From NCBI GenBank assembly GCA_000708835.1, contig DF237106.1, positions 84,370-148,369 on the forward strand: 64,000 nt of DNA, given 5' to 3'. The position numbers and the translations under genes were made by a program. Each line of letters begins with the position of its first letter. The stretch's first letter is position 1. Positions 12,301-24,900 of this stretch are shown in pieces. Source of the DNA: Klebsormidium nitens. Its lineage: Eukaryota; Streptophyta; Klebsormidiophyceae; Klebsormidiales; Klebsormidiaceae. The notes under the pieces are model-generated. The model searched no databases, had not been told where the DNA came from, and saw only the letters and a list, made by a program, of their open reading frames with translations.

Positions 12301-15300
12301 CTGCGAAAGTAAGAGGAGAGACGCTGTCAAAACCGGAGGGAGGGCCAATCTACTTCGGACCAGCAAAAAGTGAGCTAAGAGCAAGTAGCCGCACAACGGT
12401 GTGAAGAATTCCGTATGTCTAGCTAGTCCTCGGACTGGGTGTTTGATTGCAGAGATACTTGGCAGCTTGGCAAGCTCGCTAAGTGCCTATGAAAGGGGCT
12501 CCAATCTCGTTCTTGCAAAGATACCGACGGTGGCCTTTTGGTTAGGGCCCTCCGCCAAGCACCAAAAAGAGTTGTGGCTCACATAGTTGAGTCCCTTGAA
12601 AGCAGCAATTGCGGCTGGAATCATGGCCGTGTAGTTTTCCATCTGCGAGATGCATAACAGGAGAGATGAGGAGACCAGTAGCAGTCGAGTTTCGCTTACA
12701 CGCCGCGAGATGGAAGCAACTTTAGCAAAGAGATGACACGAGAAGGCGGCAGACGGAACTTTAGAAAGCACAAGAATAGATGCAAGCTGCAGAAAACACT
12801 ATGCAACCCAAGCCTCGCATTTTTATCCAGAAGAGAGACATCAGCACTGTTCGGAGCGACTTTTTCAAGAAACCTGGCACAGCAGTGAGTTGACTGCTCT
12901 TACCTGCTTTACAATGGATGACAGAGTGACCATAGGGTTCGCATGGGTCAGCTTATTGAGGAGCAGCTCATGCTGCTGGAAAGCCTTGTCCTTGATGTCA
13001 GCGACTCGGCGAAGAATCTTCCGTGCCTCGACCTGAAGAGAGATGGGGGTCGTTCTGAGTCCTCCAATTAGGAGAACATCGTCTCTTGAGAGCATAAGTT
13101 GCTATGAATGGATTAAGCTGAATTCGAGGAGGTCAAACAAGCACAGACGAAATACTAAGATCGCTCTACATGACATCTAAAGGCGAATACGAAGCACAGG
13201 GTATGATTAGTTCTTACAGGGAATCCTTCGATTGGTCTGTGAAGGACTGCAACCTTGCTTCGGAGCTTTTCTGAAGAGGCTTACAACCAGAGAGACTTAC
13301 ATTTGCAAACTTCCGCGCGAAAATCAGCATGGGAAGCCACTTTTCGAGTTCCTCCTGGTTGTTGCCGGCCCCAACACTGTCCCAAGTGCCGTAGAGTTCG
13401 TAACGCAGCTGCATCAAGCAGAAAAAGGTATTATGGGATCGCTCCGTTGGCAAAAGAGGTAACGACTTGGAGCGAAAGAGTAGGCATGTAATAGCCAGTG
13501 AGCACCAGATAGCGAAAGCTCACTCAGTGTCAGCGCATAGTACTGAGACCTGGCAGACGTTCGTAATTAGTGTAGATGCACAATCTGGCTGATCGACGAG
13601 AGAATCTGTTCCAGCAGAGCATCGGAAAGAGGAACTCAGCGAAACAGCGTTCGCAGAAGCACTATTAGAAACCTAACCTAGCGGATCAAGGACAGCTCTT
13701 CGAGAAGCATCTCAGCAGAAATCGAAGTGACACCTCAAGCAGAATGCCGACTCGAGCTGCGAAAGCCTCCCTTTTCGCTTCATTCTCCAATGCCACCAGG
13801 CTTCCCTATAAGCCTGTCGCACATACGAATGCTTCGACCGCCCATTAAAGCCACCATTGCAATGATTCGGGACCGCAGTTTAGACCCTTCAGCCGATGGA
13901 ACCCCGAATTATTTGTCGGTCCCTACAATTGCCCATTCCAATCGGACTACCAGGCTCCGCCTTCTGTAGCGCCCCACCCTTGCAGCAATGGAAATCGAAA
14001 CGTACACAATATGGGTCTGCTGTTGTACGTTTGCTGCTGCCGCCCCCTTGAGGAGTATCACACCAGGAGGTCGAACGACATTCCAGAAGACCAACGAACC
14101 GCTCTGTTCCTCAAACACAGACGCCTCTTACTCTTCACCCACAAACAGCTCCCGCTACTCCGTGCACAGTGTTGCTGTTGCCACCCAGCGGCTTTCCGCA
14201 CTCAGCTGAAGAGGGCACGTGTCTCCTCAAAGGTCTCCACCGACTTGTTAAACCATCGAGATCCCCCACCCCTCGTTTTTCTTCCGTAAGCAGAAGAAAC
14301 GGACTTCGAGAGATCAACGGGTATCAGCCCCAGGCGACGCACCTCGTACGGCAGCAGCTTCAGGACCTCCCAGACCTCAAACGACATCGCCGGGTTCGCT
14401 GGCGTGACCATAAGGGCCGGCAAAAGAACCTTCTCGAGGACTGTCGCAGCATTTCTGATTGCGCTCTGGAGCCCGGGAGTGCAGGCGTCGATGACGCCGT
14501 CTTGGACCACTCCAAAGACTGCGCTGACGTGGAAGTTGGGCAGCGGGAATCCGTAGGCCGCCGTCAGGATGTGAGCCCGGAGAGATCGGCAAACCTGGCA
14601 GGAGACAGTTATGCTTAAAAGTCGCCAAATCCAGATAGGGAGCGAGAAGAGAGCGAAGAAGGAAAGAGGGATCGTTCCAATTCGTCTTTTCGTCGCCCGT
14701 AGAAAGCGGTTTTCAGAAAGCTTGGGCTTAGAGCCTTAGATGAAGCAACCCAGCAGAACAGCACCACAATGATGCAGCACAGAACGAGTACCAATGGTGG
14801 GAAGGATGCAGCGCAAGCAGATTGCTTCTCCTCCAGTTTCAACTGAGTCTTCATTCACAACCTGCCCGCCACACAAATCAGGGCAAAAAGATGGGCAACT
14901 TTGCTCGTGCCCTGATCCTCAATCATGGTCGACAAGAAATAGAGCTTTCAATTTCGAAGGCCCCCGCTCGTCCCTCACCTTCGTGAAAAGCGCACCGTCT
15001 CTGTACAGGTAGGGTCCCAACGTCAACAGCATGTTGACGACTCTGGCTGGGATGACAACGGCCTCGGAAAGATGGAAACTGGAGGGCGTTTCGTCGTTCG
15101 GCGCCACTGCGGCAGAGCTGCTCTTCTTGCCGGAGAGGTAAGGGAGCTGGGTGGCGGAGTAAAAGGGGGCGACATTGAGAGTAACAGCCCTGAGAAAGCA
15201 AACGGAGACACAGTCAGAACAAGATGAGGCATAAAAGAGAAGGGCGTGTCAAAGGGCTCGTAAGCAGCGGTGGCTGCCTCCCGCCTACTAGCTTGTAAAA

Positions 15301-18300
15301 GATTCTGCGATGAGCGGTACCGAAAACTCATTTGACTTTGCACAGGCATGACCGTTTGTGCCTGCCTCACCAAGAATCGACAAACAAGACCGACAATCCT
15401 CCCTTACACGTCAAACTCAAAGGCAAACATCCGAGGGGTGCAACCAATGAATCAATCAGACAGGGACGAAGAGCGAATCAAGGTCTTGTCCACGACAAAA
15501 TCCGTCATGGTAGAGCAACACACTTCGTGTTTCCGGGATGCAAGACTTGCCTGCAGAGGGCCTTGGCAACAGGAGGCCAAGACAGGGGTGCAAGTCCGCC
15601 GAGCCGTTCTAATACCATCTGGGCACGCGTCCTGCAGTAAAGGCGTGAGCCATAGTCACTCAATTCGTCGAAGAATAGATATAGCAATACGCCTCTGACG
15701 ACCAGATTGCCAAGCTGCTTGACGCAGAGACGTACAAAGCGGACATGCGAAACGGAAGCCCAAAGATGTGTGCTCGGAACCGAAATTTGGTTTTCCCGAA
15801 GCAAGAAAGGGTGGATTTTTGGGAATAAACTCGAATCCTGAGATGTAAACTTTTTGGGCCCTGAAAGAGAAAACTTTGGGGACCCGACTCAGAGTCAGTC
15901 AGCCACTTGATTAGTCCATATCACAACGTACGGATGGCCCTTTTCCTCACTAAGACGTGAAGAGAAAGCCCTTCGACGGGTACAGCACAGAAACTTGCCC
16001 TTACAAGAGACGCTTTGAAAGGAAACCCTCACCAGTCATCAGCATGCAGGAGACCTTCCAGCAGTCCGAGCTTCTGATGTCTGCCCAGCTTCTCTTGCTG
16101 CTGCTTCACGCCCTCCTCTTCGAACGCAGCCGGCCGCGAGACGTCCACGTTCTGATTGGCCGGCGTGACCTGCTCAGACTCGGCTCCCGTAGCCTCGGTC
16201 GACGCGAGGTTGACGACGCCGTAACGGTTTGCCTGCAGGAGTCAGAGACGTTACGGCATTCAAACACTGAATCGCGATGGAGTCTGGCAGAAGTCAAATA
16301 CATGATGGCAGCAACTCGGGCTTTCGGCGAAGTGACAATCAAGGTGCCATCAACGTAATGGGGTGGCCGCAAACTCTACTGACAGCATGAAACCGCAGAA
16401 AGTTTGACGGTGCTTCTTTCCTGCGGGTAAACGCTTTCAGCAGCTCTGACGCTTTGACTTGATCGATGGTATGTTCGAACTCGAGACCACGGTCAATCAA
16501 ACTCACCTCGGCCACCCTCTCTTTGAGCCAGGTCTGGTATTCCTCCACGCCCTCCTCGTCTGAAGGAGTCAAATGAGGCCACCTGAGGAGAAGTAGAATA
16601 GCGAACAGTTCGGACGGTGAACCAGCGGAACAACCTGCCAATAGTTTTCAAATCCAAATGCATGCAGGTTAAGCGTAACAGTTCGAACTCCAAAGAACGT
16701 GGGAGACGAGTAACAACCAGATGCCAGGTGGAGGCTAATCATGGCACCGAACGGCACAGCACCGGAAGCAAGTCGGGAAGGCCAGAACTGGCACAGCGTT
16801 TTTGCATTGCATCTAGACGTTCTTATGTAGTATCCAGCTCTTGAAAGTCTGTTCGCTTCAGCAGTTCGGATGACTCACAAGGCATCGATGTCGATCAGGT
16901 CCTCTTTGATGAGTCGGCCCGCCAGTCGGTATAGGCTTTGTGGGGTCGCTTGGGAGACTTGCTCCCGTTGGTAGTACTGGAACTTGAAGCCGAGTACTTG
17001 AGCACGACCGGACTGTGCGATGATGACGACAAGGGGTGAGAATGACCATATATGGAAAAGCGGAAGTAGGCCTAAAACGTTAACTGCTCAATCAGGACCG
17101 ACACGGCCATGTAATTGAGCATAACAAAGGGGACAGAAAGACGCCAATGCGACAACTGTTGAAAAGCCCCAGGGAATCAAGAGAAAACACTGCTTGGAAC
17201 CGACCCTTTCAGCGAACGCAAAGGTCGAATTCTGATTAGATCGTGACTTCGTCACGATTGTCAGATCGGGCAGCTCTCCTGACTTCAGATGCATCGTACT
17301 GGGCATCAGATCCAGATAAGATTCGTAACAACTCACCCGCTTGAACATCGAGATGATGTTCAGCAGAATCGAGTACCCGGGGTTCATCTCGAACGAGTCC
17401 ATCGTGATGTCCAGGACACGGTTCGGATCCAGGTCAAAGAAACCAATCAGCGACTGGATGGTCCGCTTGGCACTCTCGAGAGAACCTTCGGTGATGGTGC
17501 CTTCCTGGCCGAGAAGCGTCGCCTGATCGGAAGACAAGAATGCTTCTTCAAAAAACCAAAGCCGGTGAGGAAATTAGAACCGGCGTTTTGCAAACGAAGT
17601 TGCTGTAGGCGTGACAAAAGAAGGAGCAGCTGATGTAGAGCTCCTTACTATAATGAACATGGTAAAAGCATAGGCAGGGACTGTGTTCGATCAAGAAAGT
17701 GAAGCATCCTCATATCCAAGCAAGCCTCAAACCAAATGGTTAGTCACATCTACTTCGATGTTGCTAGCCCCAACAGAAAGCACAAAGGAGAGGAAAGGGT
17801 TGCTCACCACTTTTGCATAACCCTCTGACTCCTCAGCGAGCAGATTGAACTTGGTCTGTGTGTACATCAGCTTTGTGTTTACACGAATCTGCAGGCCAAG
17901 GACTCGTCAGTCGTCGCTACCAGAACAGACTGAACGAGGATATAGAAATGACGCTTTCAGCAAACTCACTAGATGTCGTGAATAGCCTAGGAGCGACGGC
18001 AAGATTTACACAGGAAGAAGGAGGGGCGCACAACGTTTCTCATCGTCGGTGGCAGCGCATCCAAACGACGCCTCACCACTTTGCCCTTGAACTGTGGCTG
18101 CTTTGTGAAGGTGTAGCCTCCTTCCAGTAAGAACTCGGTCTGCAAACAGAAACTTGGATTTCAAACCAAAGAGCAACACGAAGCATCACATCCGTGCTTG
18201 GAGCTCGTTCCTTGTTCAAGATAAGTGGTACCGCCCACATGATACTTGAAATCTCAAAACAATTGGGTCCAACAAGACTGCTTTAGCCAACATCGTTTGG

Positions 18301-19938
18301 GAGAGGTTGCTGGTCTAACAAAGACAGATGCATCATCAGTGTCGTGTTACTCGAAGCTGGCGGGAACATCAAACTGGACTCGAACAAGTAGAAGAACGCG
18401 CTCACCTCTGCCACTTCAGCCAACTGCTGCACTGACATCAACCCTGCTAAGATGAGCTCGTTGGCCTGCATCAAGAATATCAATGACGCAGTCACTAAGC
18501 TCTTCTGGCCACAAGAATCAACAGGCGGAGCAACAAGCGGTATTTGCTTGCATTGAGAAAAGTAGGATCACTAATGCACCCAACGACTATGATGCGCTCC
18601 ATTGTCTGACAGAAGATCTGCTGCTTCCCAGATCACTTCGTCGAAGTGACCCCTGATCGCCATCATAGAACCAGCATGATAAGGCGTAGTTGTTCAAGTC
18701 AATATGCATTCAAGATCTCCGTCCAATCTTTGAAGGTATGCAACACTAATGAAGCACCCGAAGTCCCAGAACTTCATAACAACCTGACAAAGGAAGTTAT
18801 GGAAGCACGTACCATCTCTTTTAGCTTCTGCTTCCCAGCTTGCGCCATGGCAGTGGCTGCAGCCCCTTCATCATGAGAAGGACCACTGCCCCCACTCTTG
18901 GCCGCAAGCTGATCGATCTTCAGAGGCAGAAAAATTGCAGCAGTCAGTTGGTATGCACATAATTAAGCAGCCCAACCTTCTCAGTGGTCAATGTTGGCAT
19001 CTCAGTCTACATACTTGTGCCGTTGTATGATACTATGTGTCGTATGGGAACACTTCTGACTTTCCCATCACCTTTTGCGCCCACATGACGTTCAGATAAG
19101 ACTAACATGGAGACAGCGGCCATCCTTTTGAAGTGCAGGATCTTAGCTGCTTGGAATGCTGAATGCAGCAACTGGCGAGCGCAAGGCAGCAGCAAACATG
19201 GTGCTTACATAAAAAACGACTCAAATCACTTTCGGCACGCCTACCTCAGCATCTACCACCACTATGCTGTCCCCCAATACGTAACCCGTGTCCTTGTGTG
19301 AATCATCTGTGGTTACACCAGCCGCTTGCAGGACAGCAGGCGCGCGCTTTGCTGGGAGGTCTCCAAGGACCTGCAAGCAGGGGAAACACAGACTGTGCTC
19401 TGCATGCCCTTTTGTAAGAAGGTGGATACTGCCACCTGATTCGTAGTGTACATTGAGGAGAATATTCAGGGTGTGTGCGAGCGATGCTAGAGCTTCGCCT
19501 GAGAAATCTGATCAGTATCAGCAGGATTCTCGGCCTTTCTTCATGAAGTTTCTACAAAAGTATTTGGCGGTACTAAAGAAAAATCTTTAAGCTGTAAGGA
19601 AGCAATGCAGAACGATGATATTCACAGCAACACCTTCCAGATGCTAAGGGCATGCTTGTGATCAATGCCTGTTCCATGATAGTTGAGTGGTAGACTTCAA
19701 AGGCGTCGAGAAAGCGCTGATGCAGGAGAAGGAGACTGGACCTTACCACTCGCCAAGCGACCTCATAAGCGAACCTGCCTGTTGGCAATGCCTCTGGCAC
19801 AACCCACTTGGAAAGACCCCCCTCCTGAAACCACTGTTTGACAGCATCATCGGTGGCAAACTTAAAGTCGACAGCACAGAACGATATACGTCCTGCATTC
19901 TCGACCGCCATGTCTTTGTATGTATTGTCAGGGCTCAT
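343..19938 (-). CDS. THO2: THO complex subunit 2 (THO2/THOC2), 34 exons
   Basis: This is the large scaffold subunit of the nuclear THO/TREX complex, which couples transcription to mRNP assembly and export. Exons 5'->3' (low..high coordinates): 19747-19938, 19245-19370, 18813-18917, 18406-18465, 18077-18139, 17808-17888, 17337-17522, 16879-17012, 16507-16582, 16033-16232, 15551-15631, 14979-15189, 14343-14594, 13301-13408, 12904-13032, 12583-12642, 12176-12300, 11622-11721, 10817-10957, 10347-10456, 9732-9924, 9227-9402, 8355-8595, 7794-7865, 7327-7488, 6757-6813, 6442-6492, 6033-6152, 5396-5491, 4837-4938, 4226-4279, 3653-3739, 1017-3187, 343-627. All phases agree except for a one-base deficit in exon 33. 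Diagnostic THO2 blocks: NTKLMYTQTKFNLL, FFDLDPNRVLDI, QVLGFKFQYYQ, PYLYRDGALF, WEVLKLLPYE, QEMLGQMANV, YVPKARY, TCIFPR. About 1317 helical residues precede an about 818-aa K/E/R-rich tail ending KKRRHE. The first in-frame ATG is at 19938; 19911 is an alternative. The family assignment is secure; the exact start and C-terminus are less so. Confidence 0.93.
1256..1269 (-). other. THO2: Apparent 1-bp deletion in G9 run of THO2 exon 33
   Basis: The minus strand reads GACGACGGGC, then nine G, then CGTGAGAG. As assembled, this frame meets TGA (plus-strand 1256-1258). Adding one G to the run continues into the charged frame VREVVESARGPYRD. That frame runs to a clean donor at 1016/1017 and joins in phase with the last exon (343-627). 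A homopolymer undercall is the simplest explanation. If real, the protein ends about 176 residues early, in the disordered tail. Confidence 0.75.
5826..5875. repeat. Short direct repeat in a THO2 intron
   Basis: The phrase TTGACTTA, one variable base, then AT(C/T)ATGCCCGGG occurs twice within about 45 bp, in the intron at 5492-6032. It is probably neutral intron sequence. Confidence 0.5.
11090..11355. repeat. Three decayed tandem copies in a THO2 intron
   Basis: Within the intron at 10958-11621, a unit of about 70-75 bp recurs three times, starting near 11090, 11177 and 11288. Each copy begins with a variant of CTAGTAGTCCA and continues through AAGAAGAGAGTCCTGATCAC-like and GGATCGACTTACT-like phrases. 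The copies differ at many positions, so this is an old minisatellite or a remnant of local duplication. No coding potential was seen. Confidence 0.6.
15190..15550 (-). other. THO2: Probable GC-AG intron in THO2
   Basis: The exon at 15551-15631 must end in phase 2 to join the next exon (14979-15189). The only site that fits is AG|GCAAGT, which matches the classic consensus of GC donors. The acceptor is TTTCTCAG at 15190. The joined protein reads ALCR-AVTLNVAPFYSAT. Every other THO2 intron modelled here uses GT. Confidence 0.75.
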
Positions 19939-20274
19939 CTCCGGAGCTTGGCCGCTAGGTAAAGGTAACTCAAAACCTACAGCCGCTCTATTTCTGACTT
20001 GCCAAAAACAACATCAGAGATCGCCAGCGAAAACCGCCAAAGCTTCATTTAGATTCTGTTTGCAGCAAACAAACTTGATTTTACGCCACTAAAACAAGCC
20101 CAATTTTATTTTCATTCCCCCACAGCAATCCATCTGTGATCCTGTTGTATAGCACCTAATCCCTGCTAAACAGCCGGCTGCTTCACTTTCTAAGCTTCTA
20201 ATGAAGCGCTTGGAAATGATTTCCTCCTTCGAATGAATCTGAAGACTGAAGACAAGGAAGCCTGCATGGCACGA

Positions 20275-20350
20275 GTGTCGGAGGCGCGGCTGGCCGCGCG
20301 GGCGCCAGAGGACCGCGGGCGGCCCGCCGCGCCGCGCCGCCCCGCGAGAG
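20275..20350. promoter_or_regulatory. GC-rich block upstream of THO2
   Basis: This segment is almost entirely G and C, with many GCGCG, GGCGCC and CCGCGG words, and stands out from its AT-richer surroundings. It lies about 340-410 bp upstream of the THO2 start codon, where a core promoter or 5' UTR would be expected. Promoter function is inferred from composition and position only. Confidence 0.3.
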
Positions 20351-20540
20351 CGCTCAGCGAATACATGAACGAACGGTTCTTGGAAGGTCAATCGAGTTGT
20401 TGACAATCAAAGTTCAAGCCACTTCTGAACCTGATTGACGTTTCGTACTTGCAGCGCATCCGACGTCACCTTCAAACGATGCAACATCGTGACGACGATG
20501 CCAGCTAAGCCAGGCTAAGCAGCGGCTTTCAATCTCCTCG

Positions 20541-20595
20541 ATGAGAGCCAATGAGAGCTGATGAGAGCTGATGAGAGCTGATGAGAGCTGATGAG
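20541..20595. repeat. 10-bp tandem repeat ATGAGAGCTG
   Basis: The unit ATGAGAGCTG occurs four times exactly (20551-20590), preceded by one variant copy (20541-20550) and followed by a partial copy. It lies in the divergent promoter region and is a likely length-variable microsatellite. Confidence 0.9.
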
Positions 20596-21935
20596 GTCCA
20601 ATTCGTCGCAGACTCCTTCGCTACTTTGCTTTCTCGACATCTCAAGAGCAAGACGAAGGCGGAAGGAAGGCTGAGTGTTCGATGTCTCTGGATGTCTGGA
20701 CGTCATGAGCATTCCGCAGCATTGAGACGGTGCATGAAAGCGAAACAGCTACTTAGCAAGCGGCTCTCTCGGACATTCGAAGAGCGCGCAATTCGCGCGA
20801 AGCGGCGGACAACACCTTGACAGTGTTCGGGTCGGCGCACCTGCTTTGTACAGATATCAGGAGGTGGAAGGCTTTGTCAAAAGTCTCAGAGGAGCAGTAA
20901 GTTCTGAACTTTCGCCAATCAAAAGGGTGCATGCGGCCACGAGAGAGCACTTCTGCAAGTGGGTAAGCAAGCCTTCGAACTCTGCGTTGCTTCTATGAGC
21001 AACGCGTGGCCTTGTCGTCCGTTGTTGTTGCCTCGGAAGATGACAAATTGTCAAAGGGTAGAAAGGCAGAGGACTTCGCAGAAGGGACAGAAACGATTGA
21101 TAGTACCTCAAGGGCGGATGAAGGCTAGGGTTCTCTGCGCTCAGCAACGCACCTGTTTGCACTATGCCACATCAGCGGTAGACACGTGGTTCACATGAAC
21201 GGCATGGATGAACTGGTCGTTTTCTCTTTCCTCAAGCATACAAATTTTGAGCGGAGTCTTTAATGGAATTTGTGCTGTGCGCATAAGAGAAAGATTGACT
21301 TGCTCAGGCAGCTGTGCTAAGTTCCAAAAGTTTCATTGTTCTGCTTGTCTCAGCGATGCTTCAGATGTTCTTTTCTTCTTCGAAACCACCAAACCGTGGC
21401 TTTTAGGATGCAGATGAAGAATGTAGTTTCTAAGACCTTCACGAGTCCCCCACCTGAACCTGGCAACATAGCTAGCTTCTCAGATTCTGCTCGAGAGGGA
21501 ACTCTGCTATTGCCCGCTATATATCAATGCCTTCTGTGCACTCACAGGAAATCCTTTTACCTGCAGATGGTGATGGATCTTGCACGCTGCAAGAAGATGA
21601 CTTGAAACGAGATAAGAGATTGGAAGCACATCTCGTGCTGACAGGGAGGTGGCAATCTGCTTAACATAGACACAGTTCACATGGAAAGCTGAAGCTTCTG
21701 AAAAGGTCGTGATCGTCCTCCGCGCAATCTGCTCCATCGCTCCTTCAGCACAACTCCTCCTGATCCAGTTTGTCACGCCTTTTCAAGGAGAAATGCTGTG
21801 ACCGCACCAGGCAAGATCTAGCAAAGGCTGCTTCGCTTGTACCATCCTGCAAGCGGAAGGAGAGACACAAGCCTGGCCAGAAAATTGAAAAGACCTGGCT
21901 TTAACTTGATCCATTTGCTCCCTTTCTGATTCTAG

Positions 21936-24900
21936 ATGGCCCATAACTCTGATTTAGGGTTGACTGAGGGTTTTCCTGGGTCTCAAGATGGCACTGAAGT
22001 CTCTCTTCAGCAACAGGACTGGTATGAGGCTTGGAATGCAGAGCCAGGCTTTGAGAGCAGAAAAGCTGCACCCGAGATCACACCAGAGCAGGCAAATGGG
22101 AATGCGAGGACCTTCTTAGTGACTGAGGAGGGCCAAGTAGAGGGTGCTGATAGACATGTCCGTTTGAAAGAGGCAGGACCCGACTTACATCCGCCAGAGG
22201 AAGGACTTCGCGCTGACGAGGAAGAAGTGGACGAAAGCGTGCAAGAGGAAGTGATCAAGGACAAGTACTGGATGCAGGCTCCTCAGGACGAGGTGAGAAG
22301 CTGTCTCAACCTCCAAATTGTCTATTGTTATTTATGGCCAGCAGAATAGATAAGATTGTCAACAGGCTGCTCGAGAGTTATGAAATAAGGAATCGGGTAG
22401 TACATGTTCAACGGAGCTCATTGAGAACATGAGTTGCACAAAGGGGCTCGCGACTTCTTTCACGCCAAGTTAGCACACATGTGTTCCTCACCTCTCCCAG
22501 TGCTAGAAAAGAAGGAATGTTGACTATCCATGGTGACCATTCAATCAACGGAGTTGCACGCAGTAGACAAAAAACCATAGGTCTTTCTGAGGATAATGCA
22601 AATCCTTCAAACGTGCGAGGACAAGAAGTGAGAAAGCGAGTGCATGTTTGTTGTGTTCAAAATGAGATTGGCCTTTGAACCGGGCTCCACAGGATGATGA
22701 GAGCTCTGCTTATCCCTCAAGGCGTGCTTTCTGGACTGGATCAGCGTACTTTTTCAGCGAGACTGTCCTTCGAACATTCACCAGGTCTTTTCAGGGGGTA
22801 TAACCATTCGGCTTTTCGTCTCGCTCAGGATTTTGCTTCCTTTCGTATTGCAGGATGAGAGCGCGCGCGCGCCCACGCCCGTCGACCTCGGCTTCCCGTT
22901 CCCTCCGTCCCTTAAGCTCGACCTTGTGCGTATCCTCACCCGCGCCAAAGCCGCGACCGACCACGCCATGCTCATCAAAACAGGGAGCTTCAGTCACGAA
23001 GGCCTTGCTTCTCAGACCGCACCTCTAGAACCTGCTTTGCGGGGCAGTGCCCCGACCACTGCAGGGCCTCCAGCGCAGAGAAACGGGAGGAAGAAAAGGA
23101 ACACCAAGAAGGAAAGGGGTCAGAAAATACCAGTTAACGAAACCAAACGGAAACGGGCAGGGGAAGGAGTCGAGAAGAACGGCCGGAGAGGTCGTCGGTT
23201 CCCTGTAGTAACTTGTAAGCCTGGAGTAAAACCCAAAACAATGGTGCTGCCACCTGAGATGCCATCAGACCGGGCTTTCCAGAACGGATCGGGTCACTTT
23301 GCCACCGTCGATCCGTCCTGGGAGCTCTACAGACGCCAACCAGTTCGCGCCGAGTTTCCCCGCAGCACACCGGACCTTCCGGTGCTGTCCTTGGGCGGAA
23401 TGTTGGAAGACGCAGCGGGAGCGGAACGGGCCTACACCGCCTTAGACGACATCTTCAAGGAAGCAGAGCTGCGAGAGCTTGTCGAGCAGGTGACCGGAGG
23501 AGGGAACCGGGGACAAGGGAGACCGAGGGGTTTGTCTGAGGGGTTTGGAGTCTCGCGCGAGGGGTTTGGTGTCTCGCGTGGGTCCTTTTCGGCGGAGATA
23601 CGGGCCGCGCAAGCAGGCGAAGGATTCACGGAGGAGTTTCCTTCAAGCGAGACGCCGGGTTCGGGAGAAGACACTGTGGAAAACGTTGCCGCGGGCGCGC
23701 TAGAAATGGCACCGCGCGCGGTTCGCGACTTCGTTACTCAGGTAACAATCGACTCCGGGCAACAGATTGTGAGGCCAACCCTTCAGGATGTACTTTCTTC
23801 GTGTCCTTTCTCCTCTGCTATTAAGGAGGTGCTTTACAGCTTCGGATACGTATTGACGGGACTGAATCTATCTTCACCTGAGTGCGATTGCTTTATCTTC
23901 GTGCGCAATAGACAGTTATGGAGTCGTCGACCGCACTTCTTGCAAGCATTCCCCGATTATATGCATCTGTACGGGTTTCTGAAACCTCTGGAGGATGAAG
24001 CCATCGAACACTTAGAAGGGCTCGAAGCGGCCAGATGGAGACTGAACATGTCTACCTTCACAAACAGCCGCCATAAAACGGCCCCTGTTTTTTATGTTCG
24101 CATCGTTGAACTTCTGAGTGTGCTGTGGCCGCCTGAGAGCAAGCGTCTTGATGTTTCTTACTTGCAGGCCCTGTATGGACAGCACAGTCAGCCCGAGGAA
24201 GAAGACCTTGATGCCACACCTTCTACGGTAAGTCAACCAGTTGCCACGAGACGTTTTGGTAAGCTTTTGTTCCCAATATTCTTCTGGTACATTCCTCTTG
24301 TGCATATGCATCGTCTTCAATGCTTCTCTGAAGCTTCTCTGCCGTTTGAGTGCCGCTTCTCTGCGCTCCGCCGACGATTCAAGAAGCTAAAAGTCATTCC
24401 ACTGGCAGTATATTACGCTTATCTGAACGCTGACCTGAAAAGTAGGAGAGTGCAAGTGAAGCCGCTCGAATTTATTCTTCTGTTTCGTGTCTCATCAGCG
24501 GCCGGTACTCGAAGGAGCACCGTCGGCAGCCGAAGCTCCCCAAGGAGCCCCAGTACACTTTCCCCCGAAGAGCTCTCCTCGGCAACCAATAGCCACATCC
24601 GAAGCTGCTGATGCGTCGCCCAGAACCGCAGTCGCACCTCAGAGGCCCACCTCTGAGCGCGCGCATCGGGGCGCGGGGATAGATGGCGGCGCAGAGTCAA
24701 TGGATCCGGTTCAGGAGATGCACCTACGTATGCCACGTGACTTCTTGTCACTGGCTAACGATGTCTACGCGATGGAGAGGAGGGGCTCATCCACCTTCCC
24801 TAGCACGCGCCTCGCGCGCGCGCCACAACACGCCCTCATAACCCCACAGCCCGTCCACTTCTCAGAGTGGTTCCCAGAAAACCCGCAGCCATTTCGCCCC

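Larger units (their letters stand above)
19939..21935. other. Divergent intergenic region between THO2 and the TALE gene
   Basis: About 2 kb separate the two divergent start codons, so both promoters and 5' UTRs should be here. Open frames are short and match nothing recognised. Visible features are a GC-rich block at 20275-20350, a 10-bp tandem repeat at 20541-20595, and a 3'-splice-site-like TTTCTGATTCTAG immediately before the TALE ATG at 21936. The last suggests an intron in the TALE 5' UTR or an unrecognised upstream exon. No TATA box could be assigned with confidence. Confidence 0.6.
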
